Counted from the stretch's first letter, positions 26,199 to 35,998 are shown. The stretch is 64,000 nt of DNA from Cernens ardua (GCF_051251085.1 NZ_JBPCZH010000007.1:1-64000), one strand, 5' to 3'. Program-made: numbers and translations. The notes: generated by a model not told the origin, from the sequence alone.

Positions 26199-26909
26199 AT
26201 GACGACGTTAACAGTATCGATATACCGTTATAATCCGGATACGGATAAAAAACCCTACATGAAGGATTATCAGGTCGATACGGGAGACCGTGACCTGATG
26301 GTACTTAATGTGATTACCATGATTCAGGATCAGGATCCGACCATTGCCTTCCGTCGTAGTTGTCGCGAGGGTGTGTGTGGCTCGGATGGTGTGAACATGA
26401 ACGGACGCAATGGCCTGACGTGTATTACACCGCTTTCCGAAGTGGTCAAAAACAACCGTCTTGTACTCAGGCCGCTGCCGGGGTTGCCGGTTATTCGTGA
26501 TCTGGTGGTTGATATGCAGATGTTCTATCAGCAGTATCGCAAGATCGAACCCTATTTGCAGAACGACACCCCGCCGCCCGCTATCGAGCGTCTTCAGTCC
26601 CCGGAAGACCGTGACAAACTGGACGGCCTATACGAATGCATCTTGTGCGCCTGTTGTTCGACTTCCTGCCCTTCGTTTTGGTGGAATCCCGACAAGTTCA
26701 TTGGACCGGCAGGGCTGTTACAGGCCTATCGCTTCCTGAATGACAGCCGTGACACTGCAACGCGCGAGCGACTGGCAGAACTGGACGACCCTTTCAGCGT
26801 CTTCCGTTGCCGAGGCATCATGAATTGCGTTAGCGTATGCCCTAAAGGCCTGAATCCGACACATGCGATCGGCAAGATTCGTGAGCTTCTGATGACACAG
26901 GCCACATGA
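26199..26909 (+). CDS. sdhB: Succinate dehydrogenase iron-sulfur subunit
   Basis: A 236-residue subunit that carries electrons from SdhA to quinone. The [2Fe-2S] cluster ligands are in SCREGVCGSDG and NGLTC (residues ~54-76). The [4Fe-4S] and [3Fe-4S] ligands are in CILCACCSTSCP and CRGIMNCVSVCPKGLNP. It follows sdhA by 16 bases. Two hairpins lie between it and sucA. Confidence 0.96.
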   Translation: MTTLTVSIYRYNPDTDKKPYMKDYQVDTGDRDLMVLNVITMIQDQDPTIAFRRSCREGVCGSDGVNMNGRNGLTCITPLSEVVKNNRLVLRPLPGLPVIRDLVVDMQMFYQQYRKIEPYLQNDTPPPAIERLQSPEDRDKLDGLYECILCACCSTSCPSFWWNPDKFIGPAGLLQAYRFLNDSRDTATRERLAELDDPFSVFRCRGIMNCVSVCPKGLNPTHAIGKIRELLMTQAT

Positions 26910-26934
26910 CAGGAATTACCCTTTGACAACATTG

Positions 26935-26970
26935 CCCATTAGCGCAAAGCATTAGATAAGCGTTAATGGG
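26935..26970 (+). promoter_or_regulatory. Hairpin after sdhB
   Basis: CCCATTAGCGC and GCGTTAATGGG arms (one G-U pair) with a 14-base loop and only a weak T tract after it. It could be an RNA-processing or attenuation element between sdhB and sucA. Confidence 0.55.
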
Positions 26971-27021
26971 TCATTTGTTATTATGCATCAGTAATATTGT
27001 AATCAACCTTGGAAAATGGGT

Positions 27022-27050
27022 TTCCTGGCCTTAAGCGGGTAGGCCGGGAA
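27022..27050 (+). promoter_or_regulatory. Second hairpin in the sdhB-sucA spacer
   Basis: TTCCTGGCCT and AGGCCGGGAA arms (one G-U pair) around a nine-base loop, without a T tract. It is probably not a terminator; it may stabilise or set the ends of the mRNA. Confidence 0.5.
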
Positions 27051-27145
27051 AGGTGAATTACGATAAGCGTTAAAAAGACCAGAGATGACGCGCCAATGTG
27101 TCATCCCCGAACCCCACCCGTTACGAATAAGCAGGGTGCACTACA

Positions 27146-30004
27146 ATGCAAGAAGGCACTATGGATTCTCTTCGACGCACTTCTCACATGAGTGGGTCCA
27201 ACACGCACTACGTTGAAGAGTTATACGAGCACTACCTCGAAGATCCAGCCTCAGTACCAGATGAGTGGCGTCAGTATTTCGATACGTTGGCTGCACAGGG
27301 TGATTCTTCCCGGAAAGATCAACCATTGGCGCCTGTCCGAGCGGCCTTCGAACAATTGGGTCGACAAGGGCAACATGTTCAGGTTTCTTCCCACACTTCC
27401 TCTGATGATCTTCGTCGCCAAATTGGTGTTTTGCGCCTGATAGATGCCTACCGTCTGCGCGGACATCAGCGCGCTCAACTCGATCCACTTGGATTGCGTA
27501 AACGCCAGCCGGTTCCTGATCTGGACCTTTCCTACCACCATTTGACCGAGCAGGATCTTACCGTCGAGTTTCCCACGGATACGCTCTATTTTGGCAAGTC
27601 GCAAGCAACACTGGGTGAAATTATTGAGCGCCTGCAGCAGACGTATTGCCGTACCATTGGTTGTGAGTTCATGCACATCGTTGATACGGGCGAGCAACAC
27701 TGGCTGGAACAGCGTGTAGAATCCATCCACGGGCAACCTGATTTCAGTGCTGATGAAAAGCGTCGTATTCTTGAACGACTGACGGCGGCAGAAGGGCTGG
27801 AAAGTTATCTGGCGAGCCGTTATCCGGGAACCAAGCGCTTTGGTCTGGAAGGAGGAGAATCCTTCATTCCTTTGGTTGACGAGCTCATCCAGCGTTCAGG
27901 TCAGGAAGGGGTGAAAGAGGTCGTCATTGGTATGGCGCACCGCGGCCGTCTCAATTTGATGGTTAATATTCTTGGTAAAAGTCCGGCGGATCTGATTGAT
28001 GAATTCGACGGCAAACACCCGGTGGTAGAGGGCGCGGGAGACGTTAAATACCATAAAGGGTACAGCTCGAATATCATGACGCCCGGCGGTGAAACGCATT
28101 TGGCGCTGGCCTTTAACCCCTCGCATCTTGAGATAGTGGGCCCCGTCATCGAAGGATCAGTGAGAGCACGTCAGGATCGTCGTCAGGATGATCAGGGTGA
28201 TCAAGTGCTTCCTATCTCTGTTCATGGCGATGCTGCTTTCGCCGCTCAGGGCGTGGTCATGGAAACCTTCCAGATGTCTCAGACCCGTGGCTTCAAAACG
28301 GGGGGAACCGTCCATGTGGTTATTAATAACCAGGTGGGCTTCACCACATCGGACCGTGCGGATGCACGCTCAACCGAATACTGCACTGATGTTGCCAAAA
28401 TGGTTCAGGCACCCATATTCCATGTAAATGGAGATGACCCTGAAGCTGTCATCGAAGTGGCAAGAATTGCACTCGACTATCGCCAGAAATTCCACAAGGA
28501 TGTCGTTATTGATCTGGTGTGCTACCGCCGTCGTGGTCACAACGAAGCCGACGAGCCATCGGGCACTCAGCCGTTGATGTATGCCACGATCAAGCAGCAT
28601 CCGACTACGCGTAAACTGTATGCAGACCAGTTGATCAGCCAGCAGGTCATTACCCCTGATCAAGTACAACACCTTGTTGATGAATATCGCCACCATTTGG
28701 ATGAACGAAGTCAGGTGGTTAATGAATTGGTCAAGGAACCGAATCGTCAGCTTTTTGTTGATTGGACACCTTACCTCGGCCAAAGCTGGTTCGGTGATTA
28801 CGATACGCCTTTCAACAAGGCCCGTTTGATCGAGTTGGCGAATGCCCTTGGGCGTATTCCCGAAGGGGTGGATGTGCAGCGTCAGGTGGCGAAAGTTTAC
28901 AGTGACCGGCAGAAAATGATTGAAGGAGCGCTGCCGATCAATTGGGGGTTTGCGGAAACATTGGCGTATGCAACTCTGCTTGATGAAGGACATCCCATTC
29001 GCATCAGTGGTGAAGACAGCGGTCGAGGTACTTTCTCGCACCGTCATGCGGTGATTCATAACCAGAAAGATGACTCGACCTGGGTACCGCTTCAGCATAT
29101 CAAGCCAGAGCAACCTCCGTTTAATATTTATGACTCGTTGCTGTCGGAAGAAGCGGTGTTGGCATTTGAGTATGGCTATGCGACAACGTCGCCCAAAGGG
29201 CTGGTTGCATGGGAAGCGCAGTTTGGTGATTTTGCCAACGGCGCTCAGGTCGTTATTGACCAGTTCATCAGCTCGGGTGAAACCAAATGGCAGCGCCTGT
29301 GTGGGCTGGTTCTGTTGCTGCCTCACGGTTACGAAGGGCAGGGCGCTGAACACTCTTCAGCACGTCTTGAGCGTTTTCTACAACTGTCTTCCGAAAGCAA
29401 TATGCAGGTAGTCGTTCCTACCACGCCGGCGCAAATGTTCCATTTATTGAGGCGTCAGGTTGTGCGTCCCTTGCGCAAGCCGCTGATTGTCATGCAGCCC
29501 AAAAGTCTGTTGCGTCACAAGGAGGCTGTTTCGACCCTGGATGATCTGGCAGAGGGCCGTTTCCAGTTGGTGATCAGTGATCATGGCGAGGTGGCGGCGG
29601 ATACCATTCGGCACGCGATTATCTGTTCGGGTAAAGTCTATTATGATCTGTTGAATTATCGTCGTGAACATGAGCGCAACGATGTTGCGATTATCCGTGT
29701 TGAGCAGTTGTATCCCTTCCCGAGTGAAACGTTGCCGAAACGCCTGCGTGAATTCACTTCGCTGGAGAGCGTATGCTGGTGCCAGGATGAACCGCGCAAT
29801 CAGGGGGGGTGGCTTATCCTCAAGGATGAACTGACGGCGGCTATCAAGGTAGCTCATCCTGGTGTTGAAAATACGCTGTATTACGCGGGGCGTGATTCTT
29901 CAGCAGCGCCAGCAGTCGGATACATCGCAAACCATACGCTTCAACAGGAAGCATTGGTCAATGCGGCTTTTAATGGTGACGTTGAATCCGGGCATACGTT
30001 ATAA
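27146..30004 (+). CDS. sucA: 2-oxoglutarate dehydrogenase E1 component
   Basis: A 952-residue thiamine-diphosphate enzyme that decarboxylates 2-oxoglutarate and passes the succinyl group to the E2 lipoyl arm. The N-terminal E2-binding segment HYVEELYEHYLEDPASVPDEW, IGMAHRGRLNLM, the ThDP-binding region HGDAAFAAQGVV, and the C-terminal transketolase-like GEDSGRGTFSHRHAV are all present. Length is normal (E. coli 933). ATG 27146 gives the family N-terminus MQEG; the ATG at 27161 has a better-placed AAGAAGG and is the alternative. It is the fifth gene of the sdh-suc cluster. Confidence 0.96.
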   Translation: MQEGTMDSLRRTSHMSGSNTHYVEELYEHYLEDPASVPDEWRQYFDTLAAQGDSSRKDQPLAPVRAAFEQLGRQGQHVQVSSHTSSDDLRRQIGVLRLIDAYRLRGHQRAQLDPLGLRKRQPVPDLDLSYHHLTEQDLTVEFPTDTLYFGKSQATLGEIIERLQQTYCRTIGCEFMHIVDTGEQHWLEQRVESIHGQPDFSADEKRRILERLTAAEGLESYLASRYPGTKRFGLEGGESFIPLVDELIQRSGQEGVKEVVIGMAHRGRLNLMVNILGKSPADLIDEFDGKHPVVEGAGDVKYHKGYSSNIMTPGGETHLALAFNPSHLEIVGPVIEGSVRARQDRRQDDQGDQVLPISVHGDAAFAAQGVVMETFQMSQTRGFKTGGTVHVVINNQVGFTTSDRADARSTEYCTDVAKMVQAPIFHVNGDDPEAVIEVARIALDYRQKFHKDVVIDLVCYRRRGHNEADEPSGTQPLMYATIKQHPTTRKLYADQLISQQVITPDQVQHLVDEYRHHLDERSQVVNELVKEPNRQLFVDWTPYLGQSWFGDYDTPFNKARLIELANALGRIPEGVDVQRQVAKVYSDRQKMIEGALPINWGFAETLAYATLLDEGHPIRISGEDSGRGTFSHRHAVIHNQKDDSTWVPLQHIKPEQPPFNIYDSLLSEEAVLAFEYGYATTSPKGLVAWEAQFGDFANGAQVVIDQFISSGETKWQRLCGLVLLLPHGYEGQGAEHSSARLERFLQLSSESNMQVVVPTTPAQMFHLLRRQVVRPLRKPLIVMQPKSLLRHKEAVSTLDDLAEGRFQLVISDHGEVAADTIRHAIICSGKVYYDLLNYRREHERNDVAIIRVEQLYPFPSETLPKRLREFTSLESVCWCQDEPRNQGGWLILKDELTAAIKVAHPGVENTLYYAGRDSSAAPAVGYIANHTLQQEALVNAAFNGDVESGHTL

Positions 30005-30131
30005 ACCACGCGCTCAAAACGTCGGGTATTTACCACTTTTATATTAACGGGCTTCAGGGGTGAAGTCCTGCAGCTCTCAAGTGAAGCAGGTAGATGCAAC
30101 ACTTGATAGGGTAACGCAAAAAGGAACGTAC

Positions 30132-31730
30132 ATGGCAACCGATATCAAGTCCCCCAGTTTTCCAGAGTCTGTCGCGGAAGGTACCGTAGCAGCCTGGCAT
30201 AAGAAAACGGGTGATTCCGTTGAACGTGATGAGCTCATTGTTGAAATCGAAACCGACAAAGTGGTGCTCGAAGTGGTCGCCCCTGTTGCCGGTATTTTGC
30301 AAGAGATCAAGGTTCAGGAAGGCGAGGTATGTGATTCTGAACAAGTGCTTGGGGTATTGGGAGATCCCAAACCCGAAGCCTCTCTCGCGAGCGCGAGCGA
30401 ATCCCCCGATGCTGTCGCGAAAGCCGTTACAAATGAAAGTTCCACGTCAGCTTCATCTGATAATGCTAACCCTCAAGCGTCTGATCATGAAGTGAAGGCA
30501 CCTTCGTTTCCTGAATCCGTCGCAGAAGGGACAGTGGCGACCTGGCACAAACAGCCGGGTGAACCTGTCAAACGTGACGAATTGCTGGTTGATATTGAAA
30601 CCGACAAGGTCGTGTTGGAGGTCGTTGCACCTGCCGATGGCACATTGAAAGAGATCATGGCGCCTGAAGGCACTCAGGTGGCTTCTGAACAGGTATTGGC
30701 TACCTTTTCGGAAGGGGGGGCTCCTTCATCGGCAGCTGCTTCGTCAACGGCACAAACAAACGACGAAGAAGCAGGCGCAGAACAAGTCGGTTCAGTCTGG
30801 TTGGCACCGGCGGCCCGCCCGCTTGTGGCAGAGCACGGGCTTGATCCCGAAAAGATCAAAGGCACAGGCAAGCATGGCGTAATCCTTAAGCAGGATGTGG
30901 TTGAGGCGATCAACAATGGACAGGCCCCGAATGCTGTGCAATCACGTCAGGCTGCATCTGCTCCTGCGGCTAAATCTGCAGGATCAACGTCTGCTGTAGC
31001 GCAATCCAGTGTGAGTACGCCCAGCGGTGAGCGCCCTGAGGAACGTGTGCCCATGAGTCGCCTCCGCCAGACCATTGCCAAGCGTCTGGTACAGGCTCAG
31101 CAAAACGCCGCCATGTTGACGACTTACAACGAAGTCGACATGAGCAGTGTTATGGCGCTGCGCTCACAATATCGCGATCTGTTCCAGAAAACCCACGACA
31201 TCAAACTAGGATTCATGGGCTTTTTCGTCAAGGCGTGTACAGAGGCGCTCAAGCGGTTCCCCGATGTGAATGCTTCTATAGACGGTTCGGATATTGTGTA
31301 TCACGGATATCAGGATATTGGTGTCGCCGTTTCAACACCGCGTGGTTTGGTAGTACCGGTACTTCGTAATACCGATACCATGAAATTGGCCGATGTCGAA
31401 AGCCAGATTGCGGATTTCGGTAAACGTGGTCGTGATGGAAAGCTCGGTATTGATGATATGACTGGCGGTACCTTCACTATTACCAATGGGGGTATTTTCG
31501 GGTCTCTGCTCTCGACGCCGATTATCAATCCACCCCAAACCGCTATTTTGGGAATGCACGCGATTCAGGAGCGTCCTATAGCGGTTGATGGTGAAGTGGT
31601 TATTCGCCCGATGATGTATGTTGCACTCTCGTATGACCACCGTATGATCGACGGTAAGGATGCTGTACAGTTCCTCGTCACTGTGAAGAATCTGCTTGAA
31701 GATCCTGCTCGTTTCCTACTGAATGTTTGA
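30132..31730 (+). CDS. sucB: Dihydrolipoamide succinyltransferase (2-oxoglutarate dehydrogenase E2) with two lipoyl domains
   Basis: A 532-residue E2 protein. Two lipoyl domains are visible, at about 4-76 and 122-194, each with FPESVAEGTVA and the lipoylation motif ETDKVVLEV (Lys43 and Lys159). A linker rich in Ala/Ser/Pro joins them. A peripheral-subunit-binding domain (WLAPAARPLVAEHGLDPEKIKGTGKHG) follows, then the catalytic domain ending in SYDHRMIDGKDAVQFL with the active-site His and Asp. E. coli SucB has one lipoyl domain and about 405 residues, so this form is longer. AAAGGA seven bases upstream fixes the ATG at 30132; the longest frame starts at 30060. Confidence 0.95.
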   Translation: MATDIKSPSFPESVAEGTVAAWHKKTGDSVERDELIVEIETDKVVLEVVAPVAGILQEIKVQEGEVCDSEQVLGVLGDPKPEASLASASESPDAVAKAVTNESSTSASSDNANPQASDHEVKAPSFPESVAEGTVATWHKQPGEPVKRDELLVDIETDKVVLEVVAPADGTLKEIMAPEGTQVASEQVLATFSEGGAPSSAAASSTAQTNDEEAGAEQVGSVWLAPAARPLVAEHGLDPEKIKGTGKHGVILKQDVVEAINNGQAPNAVQSRQAASAPAAKSAGSTSAVAQSSVSTPSGERPEERVPMSRLRQTIAKRLVQAQQNAAMLTTYNEVDMSSVMALRSQYRDLFQKTHDIKLGFMGFFVKACTEALKRFPDVNASIDGSDIVYHGYQDIGVAVSTPRGLVVPVLRNTDTMKLADVESQIADFGKRGRDGKLGIDDMTGGTFTITNGGIFGSLLSTPIINPPQTAILGMHAIQERPIAVDGEVVIRPMMYVALSYDHRMIDGKDAVQFLVTVKNLLEDPARFLLNV

Positions 31731-31840
31731 GTATTTTGTGGTTGGGTTGGAAACGGTCAGGTTTTATCAATTTATTAACAGCGCGCATCTTGAGTGAGTA
31801 AAGGTGCGTCTACATTTATACCATCGGGAAGTTTTATTCT

Positions 31841-33280
31841 ATGGCCGAAAAATTCGATGTTATCGTCATTGGTGCTGGCCCTGGCGGTTACGTTGCTGCC
31901 ATTCGTGCAGCTCAACTTGGATTGAAAACGGCATGTGTCGAGAAATGGGTCAACAATGAGGGTAAGACCGTCTTCGGTGGAACCTGTCTGAATGTTGGCT
32001 GTATCCCTTCGAAAGCGTTGTTGGAGAGCTCCCACAAATTTATTGAGGCTCGTGACCATTTCGCTGAAATCGGTATCGAAGTAGGCGATATTTCGACAAA
32101 TATCGATAAAATGCAGTCTTTCAAGCAATCTGTCATCAACAAGAATGTGGGCGGTATTGGCATGCTGTTCAAGGCCAATGGTGTTACACCGTTGGAGGGG
32201 AGCGGTAAGGTGTTGGCTGACAAACAGGTTGAAGTGACGGCCCATGACGGGAGTACTGCTACCTATTCAGCCGACAATATCATCATTGCGTCTGGCTCTG
32301 TGCCGGTCAATATTCCTCCTGCGCCGCTGACAGGTGATGTCATAGTGGATTCTACCGGTGCGTTGGAGTTTACCGAGGCACCCAAACGTCTGGGGGTCAT
32401 TGGTGCAGGTGTGATCGGTTTGGAACTGGGCTCTGTCTGGAACCGTTTGGGCAGTGAAGTGACGGTGATTGAAGCTCTTGATAGCTTCCTGCCTTCAGTG
32501 GATGAGCAGATTGCCAAGGAAACCAAAAAGCTTCTGAGCAAGCAGGGAATGGATATCAAACTGGGCGCCAAGGTCACAGGCTCAGAAGTCAAGGGTAACG
32601 AAGTCGAGATTCGTTATAGTGACAAGGATGGCGAAAAGTCACAGACCTTTGACAAAGTAGTGGTCGCTGTTGGGCGTAAACCCTACACGGCGAATCTACT
32701 GGCCGAGAATACTGGCATTGAACAGGACCAGCGTGGGTTTATCACGGTCAATGATCATTGTCAGACCAGCGTTCCCGGTGTGTATGCCATAGGCGATGTT
32801 GTACGTGGCCCCATGCTTGCGCATAAAGCCTCTGAAGAAGGCGTGATGGTTGCGGATATCATTGCAGGCCACAAAGCCGAAATGAATTATGAGGCAATCC
32901 CGAGTGTCATTTATACAGCACCGGAAGTCGCACAGGTAGGTAAAACCGAGCAGCAATTGCGAGAGGAAGGCGTGGAATATAAAACCGGTACCTTCCCGTT
33001 TGCCGCCAATGGCCGTGCATTGGCCAATAATGCGCCGGAAGGGTTGGCCAAAGTGATCTCCTGTGCCAAAACAGACCGTATTCTGGGCGTTCATATTCTG
33101 TCACAGCATGCCGGTGAGCTAATTGCTCAGGCAGTCACAGCGATTGAATTTGGTGCAACGGCTGAGGATATTGGGCTGATTTGTTTTGCACACCCAACAA
33201 CTTCCGAAGCCATTCATGAAGCCGCGTTGGCTGTTGATGGTCATGCTATTCATCAGGCCAATCGTAAACGCAAAAAATAA
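31841..33280 (+). CDS. lpd: Dihydrolipoamide dehydrogenase (E3)
   Basis: A 479-residue flavoprotein that reoxidises the lipoyl groups of E2. It has the FAD-binding GAGPGGYVAA (11-20), the redox-active disulfide Cys49-Cys54 in GGTCLNVGCIPSKALL, the NAD-binding GVIGAGVIGLELG (~183-195), and the catalytic HPTTSEA near the C-terminus. It follows sucB by 110 bases and completes the oxoglutarate dehydrogenase complex. It probably also serves pyruvate dehydrogenase. sucCD do not follow, which differs from the E. coli cluster. Confidence 0.96.
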   Translation: MAEKFDVIVIGAGPGGYVAAIRAAQLGLKTACVEKWVNNEGKTVFGGTCLNVGCIPSKALLESSHKFIEARDHFAEIGIEVGDISTNIDKMQSFKQSVINKNVGGIGMLFKANGVTPLEGSGKVLADKQVEVTAHDGSTATYSADNIIIASGSVPVNIPPAPLTGDVIVDSTGALEFTEAPKRLGVIGAGVIGLELGSVWNRLGSEVTVIEALDSFLPSVDEQIAKETKKLLSKQGMDIKLGAKVTGSEVKGNEVEIRYSDKDGEKSQTFDKVVVAVGRKPYTANLLAENTGIEQDQRGFITVNDHCQTSVPGVYAIGDVVRGPMLAHKASEEGVMVADIIAGHKAEMNYEAIPSVIYTAPEVAQVGKTEQQLREEGVEYKTGTFPFAANGRALANNAPEGLAKVISCAKTDRILGVHILSQHAGELIAQAVTAIEFGATAEDIGLICFAHPTTSEAIHEAALAVDGHAIHQANRKRKK

Positions 33281-33739
33281 TTCATTTCGTTAAAACAACG
33301 AATAGGATTATACCGCACCCTCTCCATCGTGATTCATTTTTATGAGTTCATGCATGGTGGGGGTGTTTGTTTATGATTTGAAAAATTTGTTTATGAGCCC
33401 ACGGGTACGTGATTGAAGATGCCTGGTTAAAAAGGTGTCGTTAAAAAAGCCTTGGCCATGTGATTTACTCTTACTACTGAATGCTGCTTATGAGATTTTC
33501 GAAAACGGTTTTGAAAACTGTCGTTTGACGATAAGCCGGTGTCGCCCTTTTTGTGAATACGCCTCTGCAATTTTCTTTACACTGAAGATCACGCCATCCG
33601 AAATTAAAAGACGGTTATCTGAAAAATAACCTTAACTATTCCATTAGAACGATAGTGAATTGTGGTCATCGACCGATTAAAATCAACAAATGATCCATTA
33701 AAACATGGCCTTACACCTAATGACTGATTGGAGAGCTTG
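33281..33739. other. Intergenic region between lpd and frmA
   Basis: About 460 bases with no credible gene; a 64-codon frame at 33435-33629 lacks a ribosome-binding site and family resemblance. I see no strong terminator after lpd. The right half is AT-rich and likely holds the frmA promoter. Confidence 0.4.
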
Positions 33740-34849
33740 ATGAAATCACGTGCAGCTGTCGCATGGGAAGCGGGTAAACCCCTGACTATTGAAGAGATCG
33801 ATGTCGCAGGGCCTCGTGCAGGAGAAGTTCTTGTTCGAATTGTTGCCACGGGGGTTTGCCACACGGATGCCTTTACGCTCTCGGGCCGTGATCCAGAGGG
33901 TATTTTCCCCGCCGTCCTTGGGCACGAAGGTGCAGGTATTGTCGAAGAGGTGGGGCCGGGCGTGACATCCGTCAAACCAGGGGATCATGTGATTCCGCTT
34001 TACACTGCAGAGTGTGGTAAATGTAAATTCTGCCTGTCCGGTAAAACCAACCTTTGTAGCGCTGTACGTGCGACGCAGGGTAAAGGGTTGATGCCCGATG
34101 GCACTACACGATTCTCCAAAAACGGTATCCCCATTTATCATTACATGGGCACTTCGACCTTTTCCGAATATACCGTTGTTTCAGAATACTCGGTGGCAAA
34201 GGTTAGCCCTGAAGCGCCACTGGACAAAGTCTGTTTGCTCGGGTGTGGGATTACGACGGGTATCGGTGCCGTATTCAACACTGCCAAAGTAGAGGAAGGC
34301 GCTACAGTGGCTGTCTTTGGGCTCGGCGCCATCGGGCTGTCGGTTATTCAGGGGGCAAAACTGGCCAATGCGGGGCGTATCATCGCTATTGACCTGAACC
34401 CGGATAAATTCGAATTTGCCCGCCAGCTGGGTGCGACTGATTGTGTGAATCCGGCGGATTACAATGCGCCCACACAGGAGGTGATCGTTGATATGACAGA
34501 CGGTGGGGTGGACTATTCATTCGAATGTATTGGTAACGTCAATGTCATGCGTCAGGCACTGGAATGCTGTCATAAAGGATGGGGTGAATCCGTCATTATC
34601 GGTGTTGCAGGGGCCGGTGAAGAGATTTCAACTCGTCCGTTCCAGCTTGTAACAGGCCGTGTTTGGAAAGGTAGTGCTTTTGGTGGTGTTAAAGGTCGTA
34701 CACAATTGCCAGGTTATGTCGAGCGCTATATGGCAGGCAAAATCAATATTGATGATTTTGTGACCTATGACCTGAAGCTGGATCAGATCAACGAAGCTTT
34801 CGAACTGATGCATGACGGTAAGGCGATTCGTAGCGTTATTCATTTCTAA
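33740..34849 (+). CDS. frmA: S-(hydroxymethyl)glutathione dehydrogenase / class III alcohol dehydrogenase
   Basis: A 369-residue zinc-dependent enzyme that oxidises S-hydroxymethylglutathione, formed from formaldehyde and glutathione, to S-formylglutathione. It has catalytic-zinc residues in GVCHTDAFTLSG (~40-51) and GHEGAGIVEEVG, structural-zinc cysteines in ECGKCKFCLSGKTNLC (~92-107), and the NAD-binding GLGAIGLSV. The class III type is clear. GGAGAG five bases before the ATG at 33740 fixes the start, though a TTG is in frame at 33728. frmB follows after 78 bases that contain a hairpin; no frmR-like regulator is seen. Confidence 0.95.
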   Translation: MKSRAAVAWEAGKPLTIEEIDVAGPRAGEVLVRIVATGVCHTDAFTLSGRDPEGIFPAVLGHEGAGIVEEVGPGVTSVKPGDHVIPLYTAECGKCKFCLSGKTNLCSAVRATQGKGLMPDGTTRFSKNGIPIYHYMGTSTFSEYTVVSEYSVAKVSPEAPLDKVCLLGCGITTGIGAVFNTAKVEEGATVAVFGLGAIGLSVIQGAKLANAGRIIAIDLNPDKFEFARQLGATDCVNPADYNAPTQEVIVDMTDGGVDYSFECIGNVNVMRQALECCHKGWGESVIIGVAGAGEEISTRPFQLVTGRVWKGSAFGGVKGRTQLPGYVERYMAGKINIDDFVTYDLKLDQINEAFELMHDGKAIRSVIHF

Positions 34850-34881
34850 CGTGGATGAACGATAGTATCGTCTAACAACAT

Positions 34882-34914
34882 CAAAGGGCGCTGCAGGCAT
34901 GTAGCGCCTTTTTT
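34882..34914 (+). terminator. Terminator-like hairpin between frmA and frmB
   Basis: AAAGGGCGCT and AGCGCCTTT arms with one bulged G, followed by TTTTTT. It could reduce read-through into frmB or serve as an attenuator. Confidence 0.7.
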
Positions 34915-34927
34915 CAAGGAACAGGTA

Positions 34928-35797
34928 ATGACTGACGTTAATGAAAAATCCACTGTACTTGAAGCGCTGTCTTCCACTCGCAGTTTTGGCGGTATTTACC
35001 AGCGATTTCAACACTACTCGGAAGTATTGAATTGCACGATGGTGTTTGGCATTTTTCTGCCGGATGCGGAGCGTTTTCCAACCCCTTCACTTGTCTGGTG
35101 GCTGTCCGGCCTGACCTGTACAGATGAGAACTTCATGCAAAAAGCAGGGGCGCACCGGATTGCAAATGAGCTGGGGCTTGCGATTATTTGCCCGGATACC
35201 AGCCCGCGAGGGACGGATCTCCCGGGTGAACACGATACCTATGATTTTGGCTCAGGTGCAGGTTTTTATCTGAATGCTACGCAGTCGCCCTGGGATCAGC
35301 ACTATCGTATGTATGACTATGTGCTGAATGAATTGCCGGCTGTGGTGGAAGCGAATTTTTCGCTCAGCGGTCAGCACTCCATTATGGGACATTCCATGGG
35401 GGGTCATGGTGCGCTGGTGTTGGGGTTGCGTAACCCCGATCGATACAAGGCTGTTTCTGCTTTCGCACCCATTACCCATCCCAGTGTTGTCCCGTGGGGG
35501 GAGAAAGCCTTTACCGGTTACCTTGGTGAAGATACCTCGGCGTGGAAAGCCTATGACGCGTGTGAGTTGATTCGCAATGCGAAAGAGGCCACGGCACTTC
35601 CCGAATTATGGGTGGATCAGGGGACTTCAGATAATTTCCTTGAGACACAGTTGAGGCCTGAAAATCTCGAGGTAGTCTGTAAAGAGAAGGGTGTACCACT
35701 GATATTGCGTATGCAGCCTGGCTATGACCATAGTTATTACTTTATTGCCAGCTTTATCGAAGATCATTTGCGCTATCATGCGAACAAGCTGGCTTGA
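34928..35797 (+). CDS. frmB: S-formylglutathione hydrolase
   Basis: A 289-residue alpha/beta-hydrolase of the esterase D family. It splits S-formylglutathione to formate and glutathione, the step after FrmA. It has the LVWWLSGLTCTDENFMQKAG block (~56-75), the DTSPRGTDLPGE block, and the nucleophile elbow GHSMGGHGAL (Ser ~155); the catalytic Asp and His are in WVDQGTSDNF and GYDHSYYF. CAAGGA eight bases upstream supports the start. The gene is co-oriented with frmA, giving the complete glutathione-dependent formaldehyde pathway. Confidence 0.94.
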   Translation: MTDVNEKSTVLEALSSTRSFGGIYQRFQHYSEVLNCTMVFGIFLPDAERFPTPSLVWWLSGLTCTDENFMQKAGAHRIANELGLAIICPDTSPRGTDLPGEHDTYDFGSGAGFYLNATQSPWDQHYRMYDYVLNELPAVVEANFSLSGQHSIMGHSMGGHGALVLGLRNPDRYKAVSAFAPITHPSVVPWGEKAFTGYLGEDTSAWKAYDACELIRNAKEATALPELWVDQGTSDNFLETQLRPENLEVVCKEKGVPLILRMQPGYDHSYYFIASFIEDHLRYHANKLA

Positions 35798-35813
35798 CTC
35801 ACAGGCTGAATGA

Positions 35814-35847
35814 GGCTCCTGTGATGAGGAGCCCTGGATATTTTCTA
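35814..35847 (+). terminator. Possible Rho-independent terminator after frmB
   Basis: GGCTCCT and AGGAGCC arms with a six-base loop, followed a few bases later by TTTTCTATTT. Confidence 0.55.
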
Positions 35848-35998
35848 TTTAATCATTTACCAACCCCTGGCCTTCTTCATGTCGGGATGTCCCCCTTTGT
35901 ATCCCGTGATGCGGTTCCCACCCTGCCGGATTGGTCATATTGTTGCCAAAGCCGCTATACTGACCCCATATACAGGTTGCGAATAAACAAAAAAGATC

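Noticed and set aside
28370..29353. A 327-codon minus-strand frame opposite sucA
   Set aside because: It is a shadow of sucA codon use; the product resembles no known protein.
33435..33629. A 64-codon frame between lpd and frmA
   Set aside because: No ribosome-binding site, low-complexity surroundings and no family resemblance.
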